Assembly: GCF_900100345.1 (NCBI RefSeq)
Contig: NZ_FMTT01000017.1
Location: 41,847-105,846 of the forward strand
Reading direction: 5' to 3'
DNA: 64,000 nucleotides
Source: Paenibacillus tianmuensis
GTDB lineage: Bacteria > Bacillota > Bacilli > Paenibacillales > NBRC-103111
Made by a program: the position numbers and the translations under genes. The stretch's first letter is position 1; each line of letters begins with the position of its first letter. The notes under the pieces were generated by a model. It made no database searches, was not told where the DNA came from, and saw nothing but the letters and a program-made list of their open reading frames with translations. Of this stretch, positions 37,118 to 45,176 are shown piece after piece.

Positions 37118-38980
37118 ATGAAAGCTTTCGTATATGCCGTAACGACGGCAGAAGGTTGTTCCTGGCACGTTTCCTTGGATATGCGGGCCGACCGGGATTA
37201 CTGGACGGATCAAGCCGGTAACCGCTTCAAGCTGCGTGTGCTGGAACCCGCCTTATCGTTCGGACAAGCCTGTGAAATTAAGCGCAAGATGAAAGCATCT
37301 CCGTCCTCGTCAGACATGCTGCAAAGCTTGCGAACAGCTGCCCGTGAGATTGGCCTTTATCCGGAGGCCGTGGCAGATTGGAAGCTTTGGGAGTGGAACG
37401 GGACGGCAGAGGGGTTGTCCGAGGAAGCCAGAATCTTTGCTAATAGGACGATGAATGCCATGTGCCTGGCCCTGAAAGGCCGGTACCTTCTTATGGAAGA
37501 GTTTATGGGCTTGATGCAGCATGAAGGGAGTCAAGCTGTGGCCGAATCACCGACATACTTTTTACAGCTTGCTTGGATTCAGGGGAGGATTGAGCTGGAA
37601 GTCGGGGTGGAGTTAGATCGAAACGAAGGCCGGCGGTGGTCCTTGCTGCCCCAGACATTAAAAGGGAAGTGCAAGCGCTGCGGAAGCCAAGGAATGTTCG
37701 AAGGACAGGCAGGCGTCGAGGCATCGCCAGTTCGTTGGACGCATTGTGCGGATTGCGGCGGACCGTGCGCTTACTGTGAAGCTTGTTTGACCATGGGAAG
37801 AGCGCGGTATTGTACTCCGATCGTTCGGGTGAATAGCACTTCCGACATGAACAAAGTGCTACTGGCGGATGAAGCCATGGAAGTTTATTTACAAGCGTGG
37901 GGGCTTAGTGATGTGCAGGCGGAAGCGTCGGGTTTGGCGTTGCAATTTTTGAAAGCAAATAAGTCCCTTTCAAACGGAAAAGCACAGAGTCCCACTGCGC
38001 CGCGGTTCCTTATCTGGGCTGTAACGGGAGCCGGGAAGACGGAAATGATTTTTCCGATGGTTCAATATACGTTGGCTAGGGGAGGCCGGGTTGCCATTGC
38101 TACTCCGCGTCGCGATGTTGTCTTGGAGCTGAAGCCAAGGCTGGAGAAAGCTTTTCCGCATACGCAGGTTGTCACGTTATATGGCGGAAGCGAGCAGCGG
38201 TGGGAGCAAGGCGAGCTAACCTTAGCGACGACGCATCAGCTGATGCGATTCCGGCATGCGTTCGATTTGGTCATCGTCGACGAAATCGACGCGTATCCGT
38301 ACCATAATAATCCGATGCTGATCTATGCCGCTGAAAAGGTATGCGCTTTAGGCGGAGCGTACATTTTGCTGTCGGCGACACCGCCGGAGGAGCTGCAGCG
38401 GGCTGTAAAGCGCAATCGGCTGCCTCATGCGCGAGTAGCGGCAAGGTACCATCGTCACCCGCTGCCCGAGCCATCGCTTCTCACGTGTCCGCCTTTGCGT
38501 CAAATGCTGGCCCAGAACGGGCTGAACGCCAAGCTAAAGGGACACTTGGCCGCCTCATTGGAGAGGGGAGCGCAAGTATTCGTCTTCGTCCCGAAGATCG
38601 CCATGGTCGAGCCGTTCGTGGCTTTACTTCGACAATCGTTTTCCTCCGTCAACGTTCAAGGCACTTCTTCCAAAGACGCCGACCGCTCGCAAAAGGTCAC
38701 CGATTTTCGAGCAACCTCGATTCGGATGCTGGTCACCACGACCATCTTGGAGCGGGGAGTGACGATTCCGAAGTCGGATGTATTTATTCTCGATGCCGAT
38801 TCCCCGGTGTTCGATTCGGCGGCGCTTGTGCAAATGGCAGGACGGGCGGGAAGATCCGCGCAAGATCCCCGAGGTCGAGTTTATTTTGCGGCCAAAGAAA
38901 AAACACGCTCTCAACTGCACGCCAGGCGACAAATTGCCGAAATGAACGTCATCGCACGGAAAAAAGGTTATATCGACTGA
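37118..38980 (+). CDS. comFA: Competence DNA translocation helicase ComFA
   Basis: DEAD-box-like ATPase that helps pull transforming DNA into the cytoplasm. A four-cysteine zinc module (CKRCGSQG ... CADCGGPCAYCEAC) lies near residues 187-222. Walker A is AVTGAGKTE near 305, the DEAH-like box is VDEIDAY near 385, motif III is LSATPP near 415, and the late QMAGRAGRS is motif VI. At 620 residues it is longer than the roughly 460-residue Bacillus protein, mainly from an N-terminal extension of about 170 residues that resembles no domain I know. Start ATG after AGGTGATCC. comFC follows at 17 nt. Confidence 0.92.
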   Translation: MKAFVYAVTTAEGCSWHVSLDMRADRDYWTDQAGNRFKLRVLEPALSFGQACEIKRKMKASPSSSDMLQSLRTAAREIGLYPEAVADWKLWEWNGTAEGLSEEARIFANRTMNAMCLALKGRYLLMEEFMGLMQHEGSQAVAESPTYFLQLAWIQGRIELEVGVELDRNEGRRWSLLPQTLKGKCKRCGSQGMFEGQAGVEASPVRWTHCADCGGPCAYCEACLTMGRARYCTPIVRVNSTSDMNKVLLADEAMEVYLQAWGLSDVQAEASGLALQFLKANKSLSNGKAQSPTAPRFLIWAVTGAGKTEMIFPMVQYTLARGGRVAIATPRRDVVLELKPRLEKAFPHTQVVTLYGGSEQRWEQGELTLATTHQLMRFRHAFDLVIVDEIDAYPYHNNPMLIYAAEKVCALGGAYILLSATPPEELQRAVKRNRLPHARVAARYHRHPLPEPSLLTCPPLRQMLAQNGLNAKLKGHLAASLERGAQVFVFVPKIAMVEPFVALLRQSFSSVNVQGTSSKDADRSQKVTDFRATSIRMLVTTTILERGVTIPKSDVFILDADSPVFDSAALVQMAGRAGRSAQDPRGRVYFAAKEKTRSQLHARRQIAEMNVIARKKGYID

Positions 38981-38997
38981 GAAAAGGGGTACGGACG

Positions 38998-39777
38998 ATG
39001 AGTTGGACCGAACAAGCCGGAAAGTGGGTTCGCCGACTTCTGAACGGGGCGGAATCGCTGCTGGCCTCCAAAATGGTGTCTTGCGTCGCCTGCGGCGCGC
39101 CAAATGACGGAACCCGTAAGCTGCCGGTTTGCCGGCGCTGCTGGGAAGCGATCCCGTGGATTCATGAAGTTCGCTGCGCCAAGTGCGGCCGTTATGAAGC
39201 TTGTCCCGACTGCGCCCGGCGAACGACTACATACTTCGACCAGAACCGCAGCGCTGTTCGTTATAACGAACGAATGAAGGAATGGCTCGGACAGTATAAA
39301 TACCGGGGCCAAGAATCGCTGCGCAGCGTACTCGGCCCGATGCTGCTGCACGCCTATCATCTGCATCGGCAAGGGCCGTCCGGCGGTGCGGACTTCGGGA
39401 AGCCTGCCTCCGAGTTCATCTCTTACGTGCCCCTGAGTGAGCAGCGATATGCGGAACGCGGTTTCAACCAGGCTGAACAGTTGGCCTCTGAGCTGGGAAG
39501 GCTGACGGGCTTGCCTGTTCTCCCGCTGCTGCTGCGAACGAGACATACAGACAAACAAAGCTTCAAAGGAAGAATGGAACGTTTGGACGATCTCCAAGGC
39601 GTTTTTGCACTGGAACCGGGGGCTGCTTCCCAAGTGGCGGCAGCATGCAGACAAGGGCGAGTAAGGGTTTATTTGATCGACGACGTGTACACGACCGGAA
39701 GCACGCTAAACGAATGCGCAAGGGCGCTGAAGACGGTTCTTCCTCTGGAGGTGTGCGGCATTAGTTGGGCCAGGTAA
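38998..39777 (+). CDS. comFC: Competence protein ComFC (phosphoribosyltransferase family)
   Basis: 259 residues from ATG 38998 (MSWTEQAGKW), preceded by GAAAAGGGG. A much longer open frame runs back to 38341, but it overlaps comFA and has no family content. N-terminal zinc-finger cysteines (CVACGAPN, CRRCW, CAKCGRYEACPDCARR) are followed by an amidophosphoribosyltransferase-like domain ending in the PRPP-binding loop YLIDDVYTTGSTLNE. ComFC is a conserved natural-transformation factor that partners ComFA. Confidence 0.93.
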   Translation: MSWTEQAGKWVRRLLNGAESLLASKMVSCVACGAPNDGTRKLPVCRRCWEAIPWIHEVRCAKCGRYEACPDCARRTTTYFDQNRSAVRYNERMKEWLGQYKYRGQESLRSVLGPMLLHAYHLHRQGPSGGADFGKPASEFISYVPLSEQRYAERGFNQAEQLASELGRLTGLPVLPLLLRTRHTDKQSFKGRMERLDDLQGVFALEPGAASQVAAACRQGRVRVYLIDDVYTTGSTLNECARALKTVLPLEVCGISWAR

Positions 39778-39807
39778 GTTCGTTTGCGGCAAACGTCCAG
39801 TTTCCGA

Positions 39808-39834
39808 CAAAAAATGAAGTGCAAACTTCGATAA
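39808..39834 (+). promoter_or_regulatory. Possible sigma-D promoter upstream of yvyF
   Basis: CAAA at 39808-39811, 15 nt, and TTCGATAA at 39827-39834, compared with the flagellar sigma pattern TAAA-N15-GCCGATAA. Not as good as the hag match. Confidence 0.33.
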
Positions 39835-39881
39835 TTTCAGCTATATTAGGAATATTAGGCCTTGCTCTTGAGAGGAGTAGA

Positions 39882-40313
39882 ATGAACATGAGTCTGAATG
39901 TAGCAAACTGCGACCGCTGCGGAAAAATATACATGAAAAACAATTACGGCTTGTGTCCGAATTGCCTTCGGGAAATGGAGAAGCAATACGAGACGTGTTT
40001 AAAATATTTGCGTGAGAACCGCGCTTGCTCGATACAAGAATTAAGCGATGCGACCGAAGTACCGGTCAAACAAATCGTGAAGTTTGTCCGTGAAGGGCGC
40101 ATTTCGATAAAAAATAATCCGAACATGACTTACGAATGCGACGTTTGCGGAGCGCAGATTCGCGAGCACAACATGTGTGAAGCGTGCCGGGCGCGGTTGA
40201 CGAAGGAAGCGCGAAACATGGCCGAAGACGAACAGCGCAAAAAGCAGCAGGCCGAGCAAGGGAAGCATGCTTCTTTTCTTATTAAAGACCGCTTGCAGGA
40301 TCGAACAAAATAA
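39882..40313 (+). CDS. yvyF: Flagellar operon protein YvyF
   Basis: 143 residues from ATG 39882, after GAGAGGAG. N-terminal treble-clef-like cysteines (NCDRCGKIYM ... CPNCLREM), a central helix-turn-helix-like stretch (SIQELSDATEVPVKQIVKFVREGRI), a second Cys set (YECDVCGAQI ... CEACRARL), and a charged C-terminal helix. Matches the TIGR03826-type protein always found before flgM in Bacillales. Role in flagellar regulation is presumed, not established. Confidence 0.85.
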   Translation: MNMSLNVANCDRCGKIYMKNNYGLCPNCLREMEKQYETCLKYLRENRACSIQELSDATEVPVKQIVKFVREGRISIKNNPNMTYECDVCGAQIREHNMCEACRARLTKEARNMAEDEQRKKQQAEQGKHASFLIKDRLQDRTK

Positions 40314-40323
40314 CGAATACATC

Positions 40324-40351
40324 TAAACTTTTAAAATCCGCCCACCGATAA
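40324..40351 (+). promoter_or_regulatory. Sigma-D (flagellar) promoter for flgM
   Basis: TAAA at 40324-40327 and ACCGATAA at 40344-40351 with a 16-nt spacer; the same spacing is seen at hag. The -10 lies inside the first arm of the hairpin at 40341-40375. Confidence 0.52.
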
Positions 40352-40381
40352 AAGTAATAACGCTGAATCGGTGGGTTTATT
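40341..40381 (+). terminator. Terminator-like hairpin after yvyF
   Basis: A perfect 9-bp stem CCCACCGAT / ATCGGTGGG with a 17-nt loop, followed by a short TTTATTAT run. Overlaps the flgM promoter -10. Confidence 0.55.
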
Positions 40382-40405
40382 ATGTAGTTAATCGAGGTGA
40401 GTTTG

Positions 40406-40669
40406 ATGAAAATTAATGGAACGAATCAGGTAGGTGCCGTGAATCAATATAAGAGGAATCAGGAAGCTCAGCAGGCATTTGCCGCAGGGAAGAAACAAAA
40501 GCAAAAAGACCAGGTTGAGATATCCAGCGAAGCCAAAGAACTTCTGGGAACGGAAGCAGCGGGAGCCAGCCGTGAAAAGCTGGAAGAGCTTAAGCAATCC
40601 GTAAATTCAGGGACGTACGTCGTTGATGCGCGCAAGCTGGCCGAGAAAATTTTCCCGTTTTTGAAATAA
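40406..40669 (+). CDS. flgM: Anti-sigma-D factor FlgM
   Basis: 87-residue inhibitor of the flagellar sigma factor. ATG 40406 lies 6-7 nt after CGAGGTG; GTG 40397 overlaps that site. N-terminal MKINGTNQVGAVNQYKR, a Lys/Gln-rich linker, and the C-terminal sigma-binding helices VEISSEAKELL ... REKLEELKQSVNSGTYVVDARKLAEKI are characteristic. First gene of flgM-flgN-flgK-flgL-yviE-fliW-csrA. Confidence 0.94.
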   Translation: MKINGTNQVGAVNQYKRNQEAQQAFAAGKKQKQKDQVEISSEAKELLGTEAAGASREKLEELKQSVNSGTYVVDARKLAEKIFPFLK

Positions 40670-40688
40670 TTTTTGAAGGTGGAGAGCC

Positions 40689-41189
40689 ATGTCTTTTGAA
40701 GCCGTGTTGCAGACCATGTCCGAACTGAACGATGTACATCTCACTTTGTTGGAGCTGGCGGAGCAGAAAAAGCATGCGCTTATCCACAATCAAGTGGAGC
40801 AGTTGACGCAAATCGTAACGAAAGAAAATAAGCTGCTCAAGCGGATTGGGGAATTGGACCAGCAGCGGGTGGATGCGATCGGTAATTTCTTAATCGAAAA
40901 AGGATACAAACCGAATCCGCGGGTGACAGTCAGCGACTTGACCAAGATCATATTTAACGCCGAGGAGAAGCGAACCTTGGTCGATTCCCAGAAGCAGTTG
41001 CTGGCTACCATCCGTAAGCTGCGGGAGTACAATGAGTTAAATCAACAGATGATCGAGCAGTCGCTCGCGTTTATTAATTATTCGATAGATATCATGTCCG
41101 GTTCTGACGGAGATGAACTGATTTATTCGAATCCCAATCAGACTACTTCGGGTTCCAATCGAAAAGGATTATTTGACGCCAAGGCATAA
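40689..41189 (+). CDS. flgN: Flagellar export chaperone FlgN
   Basis: 166-residue, largely helical chaperone for the hook-filament junction proteins FlgK and FlgL, which are encoded next. Coiled-coil character from about 10 to 60 (LLELAEQKKHALIHNQVEQL) and again at about 95-130. Start ATG after GGTGGAG. The C-terminal tail is Ser/Asn-rich and probably flexible. Confidence 0.88.
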   Translation: MSFEAVLQTMSELNDVHLTLLELAEQKKHALIHNQVEQLTQIVTKENKLLKRIGELDQQRVDAIGNFLIEKGYKPNPRVTVSDLTKIIFNAEEKRTLVDSQKQLLATIRKLREYNELNQQMIEQSLAFINYSIDIMSGSDGDELIYSNPNQTTSGSNRKGLFDAKA

Positions 41190-41217
41190 TCAGATGCTGC
41201 GAAGGAGATGAGAGTCC

Positions 41218-42831
41218 ATGCGTTCCACCTTTACCGGTATTGAAATATCGAAACGTGCTTTATTCACGCAGCAAGCTGCTCTTACCACAACGGGACATAA
41301 CATATCGAACGCAAATACACCGGGTTATTCCCGCCAAGTAGTAAATATGGTCGCTTCCAGACCGCTCGAATATCCGGGGATGATGCGTAGCAACGTTCCG
41401 GGGCAGATGGGACAAGGTGTAGAATTTACATCGATTACGCGAATCCGCGAAAGGTTCTTGGACGATCAGTTTCGCAATGAAAATAAACAGTTTGGGAATT
41501 ACTCGATTCAAAATGATACGCTGGATAAGCTCCAAGCGATTGTAAATGAGCCAACGGATACGGGTATACGTTCCGTGTTGGATAAATTTTGGAAGTCGTG
41601 GACCGATCTTGCCAAAGACCCGGAGAACGTATCGGGACGCAAGCTTGTCCGGGAGAACGCCAATGCGTTGGCAGATGCTTTCAACGCGACCAGCAAGCAA
41701 TTGAGTGATTTAAGTAATGATTTGACTAGTAACATTGATGTCAAAGCAAATCAAATCAATTCATTGACCAGCACAATTTCTTCTTTGAATAATGAAATTT
41801 TCCGAATTGAAGGACTTGGAGATCATGCTAACGATTTGCGGGACCAGCGCGACTTATTGACGGATCAATTATCCAAAATCGTAAATATCTCTGTTGTTGA
41901 AACTCCGCAAGGATATACCATTAACATGGGGAATACCAACTTGGTTACAGGCCAAACCGAGACCGCTGTTACCGCGGCTACACTTGCAACTGCTATGAAC
42001 AGTGGAGATTTAAATAGCGGTGAGGTCTATGGCATGATTGTTTCCAGAGACCGTTATGTTGCCGATTATCAGCAGCAGTTGGATACGCTTGCGAATTCCA
42101 TCGCTAACGGCCAAGTGCAAATCACAATTCCAGCCGGGTCCGTTATCCCTGACGGTTCCGTAGTGATGGTCCCCACCAATAATCCGACCGGTCCGGCGTA
42201 TACTCCGGTAACTTATTCTGGCCCTGTGGCTAACCGTACATTGGCTTCCGATTTGACGGTTATGGTCCAAGGGATCAACGGGTTACACAAACTGGGTTAT
42301 ACTTTTGCAACACCTGCTGCTAAGGGAGTAGATTTCTTTACGGCTAAGGCGGGGGCTACGGTTACGGCAGCTACTTTTCAACTCAATCCGGTCATTGCGA
42401 ACGATCCAAATTATATTGCCACTTCCATGAGAACGACGGGGACAGCCCCGAACGAAACGGCAGTCAAAGGTAATAACACGTTGGCTCTCTTGATATCACA
42501 GTTGAAAGATTCGAAGTTTTCTTTTAACAATGGAGGAACCACCAATGGCGCGCCATCGATTATGAATGGTACCCTGGATGATTACTTCCGCTCCATTGTC
42601 GGTCAATTGGGCGTTCAAGCGCAAACGACTTCCCGCCAAACGGATAATCAAAAGGCTTTGGTTGATCAAATTGAGGACAGACGGCAGTCCGTGAGCGGGG
42701 TCTCGCTTGACGAAGAGATGTCCAACATGATTAAGTTTCAGCATGCATACGGCGCAGCGTCTCGATTTATGACGACCTTCGATCAGGTTCTTGATAGGCT
42801 GATTAACAACACTGGAGTAGTCGGAAGATAA
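41218..42831 (+). CDS. flgK: Flagellar hook-associated protein FlgK (HAP1)
   Basis: Hook-filament junction protein, 537 residues. The N-terminal FTGIEISKRALFTQQAALTTTGHNISNANTPGYSRQ and C-terminal SGVSLDEEMSNMIKFQHAYGAASRFMTTFDQVLD are the conserved D0/D1 coiled-coil ends, flanking a variable Thr/Asn-rich middle (about 250-460). ATG after GAAGGAGATG. The start lies 28 nt after flgN. Confidence 0.96.
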   Translation: MRSTFTGIEISKRALFTQQAALTTTGHNISNANTPGYSRQVVNMVASRPLEYPGMMRSNVPGQMGQGVEFTSITRIRERFLDDQFRNENKQFGNYSIQNDTLDKLQAIVNEPTDTGIRSVLDKFWKSWTDLAKDPENVSGRKLVRENANALADAFNATSKQLSDLSNDLTSNIDVKANQINSLTSTISSLNNEIFRIEGLGDHANDLRDQRDLLTDQLSKIVNISVVETPQGYTINMGNTNLVTGQTETAVTAATLATAMNSGDLNSGEVYGMIVSRDRYVADYQQQLDTLANSIANGQVQITIPAGSVIPDGSVVMVPTNNPTGPAYTPVTYSGPVANRTLASDLTVMVQGINGLHKLGYTFATPAAKGVDFFTAKAGATVTAATFQLNPVIANDPNYIATSMRTTGTAPNETAVKGNNTLALLISQLKDSKFSFNNGGTTNGAPSIMNGTLDDYFRSIVGQLGVQAQTTSRQTDNQKALVDQIEDRRQSVSGVSLDEEMSNMIKFQHAYGAASRFMTTFDQVLDRLINNTGVVGR

Positions 42832-42850
42832 TAATGAGGAGGTCAAGCCT

Positions 42851-43747
42851 GTGCCATTGCGCGTTACTCAAAATATGATGCACTCTCAGGTTCTCGGGAA
42901 TATTACAAATAATTTAAGGCGGATGAGCAATAATCAGGATATGTTATCCACGGGCAGGAAAATCAACCAGCCCTCCGACGATCCAGTCGGTATCACTTAT
43001 GCATTGCGTTATCGCAGCGAATTGTCTATGAATGAGCAGTACCAGAAAAATGTGGATATGGCTAAGTCGTTCTTAGACCACACCGATACGGTAATGGGAC
43101 AGATCGGCGAATTGCTGCAAAGAGCGAAGGAACTGACAACGCAAGGGGTGAATGGGACTAACCCGCAATCTGCGTTGAATGCTATTGCTCAAGAAATGGG
43201 TCAAATCTACGAGCAGGCCGTAATGCTTGGAAACGACAAAATGAACGGGAAATATATCTTTAACGGTCAGTTTACTGATAAGCAACCTTATTCCCTTGCA
43301 AGCGCCGCTTCGGATCAGACAGATATTCAAAATATTAATTTTCAATTTGGAGCGGGCATCACACTTCCAATTAATATTACTGGAGAACAGGCATTCGGAT
43401 CTCCTAACGATGGGGATAATATGTTTGCTGTCTTGAAAGGACTCCAGAATGCATTTTCTTCTGGAAATCAAGCGCAAGCCAGGGTTTTTATGGATAAACT
43501 TGACACGCGTTTCACTAAGTTTTTGGATATGCGTGCAGAGGTTGGGGCTCGGGCAAACCGAGTCGACTTAATTGATAATCGTTTGGAAGATCTAACTCAA
43601 AACTTGACTGCATTGGATAGTAAGGTAGAAGATGCTGACATGCCGAAAACGATTATCGCTTTAAAACAAGACGAGAATATTTATCAAGCTTCTCTTTCTG
43701 TGGGTGCTAAAATCGTTCAACCCAGTTTATTAGATTACTTAAGGTAA
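42851..43747 (+). CDS. flgL: Flagellar hook-associated protein FlgL (HAP3)
   Basis: Second junction protein, 298 residues, flagellin-like at both ends: RVTQNMMHSQVLGNITNNLRRM ... LSTGRKINQPSDDPVGITYALRYRSEL and the C-terminal DADMPKTIIALKQDENIYQASLSVGAKIVQPSLLDYL. GTG start after GAGGAGGTC, 19 nt behind flgK. Confidence 0.95.
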   Translation: MPLRVTQNMMHSQVLGNITNNLRRMSNNQDMLSTGRKINQPSDDPVGITYALRYRSELSMNEQYQKNVDMAKSFLDHTDTVMGQIGELLQRAKELTTQGVNGTNPQSALNAIAQEMGQIYEQAVMLGNDKMNGKYIFNGQFTDKQPYSLASAASDQTDIQNINFQFGAGITLPINITGEQAFGSPNDGDNMFAVLKGLQNAFSSGNQAQARVFMDKLDTRFTKFLDMRAEVGARANRVDLIDNRLEDLTQNLTALDSKVEDADMPKTIIALKQDENIYQASLSVGAKIVQPSLLDYLR

Positions 43748-43766
43748 TCAACGGGAGGATAGTCCC

Positions 43767-44333
43767 ATGAACCAGCTTCGCCTTTCCATTCGCCAAGGTT
43801 TTGGACAAATTGGCATAGAAACTCAAAACGCTTCCGTTGATATCCGTTCTCCTATGGGACAGTTGTCCATTGATCAGCAACCTGCACAAATGGATTTTCA
43901 TTCTGAACCTGGTGAATTGCTAATCGATTCGTCAGCGGCTTGGTCTGCTTTGGGCTCAGGTCCTCATATGGAATGGTTAAATTCCATATATAGTCAAATT
44001 CCTAACATCGTACTGCAAGGCATAGCCAAAATAGTTGAAGACGGCAACCGGATGGCACAAATCACCAACCCGCGCAATGCCTTTGCTGAATTAGCGCAAA
44101 ATGCTTTATCTAACGAAAGTTCGATTGAGTATGTTGGCCCGGCGTCCTATTTTAATGTTAAAATTCAATATGAGCCTAAACCTGCTGTCACCCATATTGA
44201 ACCCGTTAAGCCTGACATTCAATACACACCAATGAAACCCGAGTTCGAATATAACCCGGGGCGAGTTGAAGTTTACCTGAAACAGCGAAATTGGATCGAT
44301 ATACAAGTTACCACTTATGACTGGTATAGATAA
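43767..44333 (+). CDS. yviE: DUF6470 family protein (YviE-like)
   Basis: 188 residues of unknown function, always found between flgL and fliW in Bacillales. N-terminal LRLSIRQGFGQIGIETQNASVDIRSP, where polar and hydrophobic residues alternate, and a Pro-rich repeat (VKPDIQYTPMKPEFEYNPGRVEVYLKQR) at the C terminus. No signal peptide or membrane segment. ATG after GGGAGGATAG. A perfect hairpin follows the stop. Confidence 0.82.
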   Translation: MNQLRLSIRQGFGQIGIETQNASVDIRSPMGQLSIDQQPAQMDFHSEPGELLIDSSAAWSALGSGPHMEWLNSIYSQIPNIVLQGIAKIVEDGNRMAQITNPRNAFAELAQNALSNESSIEYVGPASYFNVKIQYEPKPAVTHIEPVKPDIQYTPMKPEFEYNPGRVEVYLKQRNWIDIQVTTYDWYR

Positions 44334-44334
44334 T

Positions 44335-44360
44335 AATGCTATAGCTAAAGCTATAGCATT
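44335..44360 (+). other. Perfect 11-bp hairpin just upstream of fliW
   Basis: AATGCTATAGC and GCTATAGCATT with a TAAA loop, followed by AAGTTTTATT and then the AGGAGGG ribosome-binding site of fliW. It could partially terminate, protect or regulate fliW-csrA messages. Confidence 0.7.
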
Positions 44361-44382
44361 AAGTTTTATTAGGAGGGTGCCC

Positions 44383-44814
44383 ATGCTTAGTGTACTGCAC
44401 AACAAATCCATATCGTTTCAAGGAAGCGTACTTGGATTTGAAAATTTCGATCGGTTTCGTTTTTCGGTTGTAGATGAGGAACAATTGTATGGCTATTTGC
44501 AAAGCGAAGATGATGAAAGTATCGGTTTTCTAGTTATTAATCCTTTTGTCATTTATCCAGATTATGTTTTTGAAGTTGAGGAAAATACAAGAGAAAAATT
44601 AGGTATAAAATCCCCAGAAGAAGTTGCAGTAATTGGAATTATTACCATTCAAGATCCATTTAGTAAATCAACTTTAAATCTGTTGGCGCCGCTAATCATT
44701 AACGTAACCAACGGGAAAGGTACACAGATTGTTCTCCCTCCTAAAAGCAACTATCGGACCAAAGAACCATTGTTTAAATACCTGCCTGCAGAAAGTGGGG
44801 AGAAAGGATGCTGA
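44383..44814 (+). CDS. fliW: Flagellar assembly factor FliW
   Basis: 143-residue protein that binds flagellin and also antagonises CsrA, linking filament assembly to hag translation. ATG 44383 follows AGGAGGG; the longer frame from 44317 crosses the hairpin and is rejected. Conserved features: FENFDRFRFSVVDEEQLYGYLQSEDDESIGFLVINPFVIYPDY, split as FENF...FLVINP, then TLNLLAPLIINVTNGKGTQIVL near 110-130. Overlaps csrA by 7 nt. Confidence 0.93.
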   Translation: MLSVLHNKSISFQGSVLGFENFDRFRFSVVDEEQLYGYLQSEDDESIGFLVINPFVIYPDYVFEVEENTREKLGIKSPEEVAVIGIITIQDPFSKSTLNLLAPLIINVTNGKGTQIVLPPKSNYRTKEPLFKYLPAESGEKGC

Positions 44815-45035
44815 TTCTGACAAGAAAGAAAGGACAATCAATTGTTATAAATAATAATATAGAAATCGTTATTTCCGCAATTGACGGGGATCAGGTGAAA
44901 ATCGGAATTGTGGCACCCTCTGAGGTAAACGTCCTAAGGAAGGAAGTATATCTTGCCGTTCAGCAAAGTAACCGCGAAGCGGCAAGTCCCCGAATTAATC
45001 TAGCGGAGTTAAAAAAAATAACTCGTCCGAAATGA
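44808..45035 (+). CDS. csrA: Carbon storage/translation regulator CsrA
   Basis: 75-residue RNA-binding dimer. N-terminal MLILTRKKGQSIVI is diagnostic; VLRKEVYLAVQQSNREA carries the RNA-binding edge residues. It represses hag translation by binding GGA motifs in the leader and is sequestered by FliW. GGGAGAAAGG inside fliW is the ribosome-binding site. The matching RNA sites are visible just downstream before hag. Confidence 0.96.
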   Translation: MLILTRKKGQSIVINNNIEIVISAIDGDQVKIGIVAPSEVNVLRKEVYLAVQQSNREAASPRINLAELKKITRPK

Positions 45036-45079
45036 AATGTCATGTCAATAAATTAAAATAGAAAAATGACTAAAAGCTC

Positions 45080-45107
45080 TAAACAAATCAAATAGATCCA
45101 CCGATAT
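45080..45107 (+). promoter_or_regulatory. Sigma-D promoter of the flagellin gene
   Basis: TAAA at 45080-45083, 16 nt, and ACCGATAT at 45100-45107, a near match to TAAA-N15-GCCGATAT. The following ATATATATTGTAA is echoed after the flaG promoter. Confidence 0.75.
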
Positions 45108-45132
45108 ATATATTGTAAGGCTTTAAGCCTAC

Positions 45133-45173
45133 TCCACATGGAAGTGGAAATTCAAACATTCAGGGAGGAACAC
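45133..45173 (+). promoter_or_regulatory. CsrA-binding sites in the hag leader
   Basis: Site 1 is a hairpin TCCAC-ATGGAA-GTGGA (45133-45148) with GGA in the loop. Site 2 is CAGGGAGGAACAC (45161-45173) covering the Shine-Dalgarno sequence. This two-site layout matches the known B. subtilis hag leader. Confidence 0.65.
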
Positions 45174-45176
45174 GAA

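Noticed and set aside
38341..38997. Long 5' extension of the comFC frame inside comFA
   Set aside because: It overlaps the helicase domain of ComFA in another frame and lacks family content; ATG 38998 has its own ribosome-binding site.
45138..45176. Upstream in-frame ATG of flagellin
   Set aside because: It lies in the loop of the CsrA hairpin, has no ribosome-binding site, and flagellin conservation starts at MIINHN (45177).
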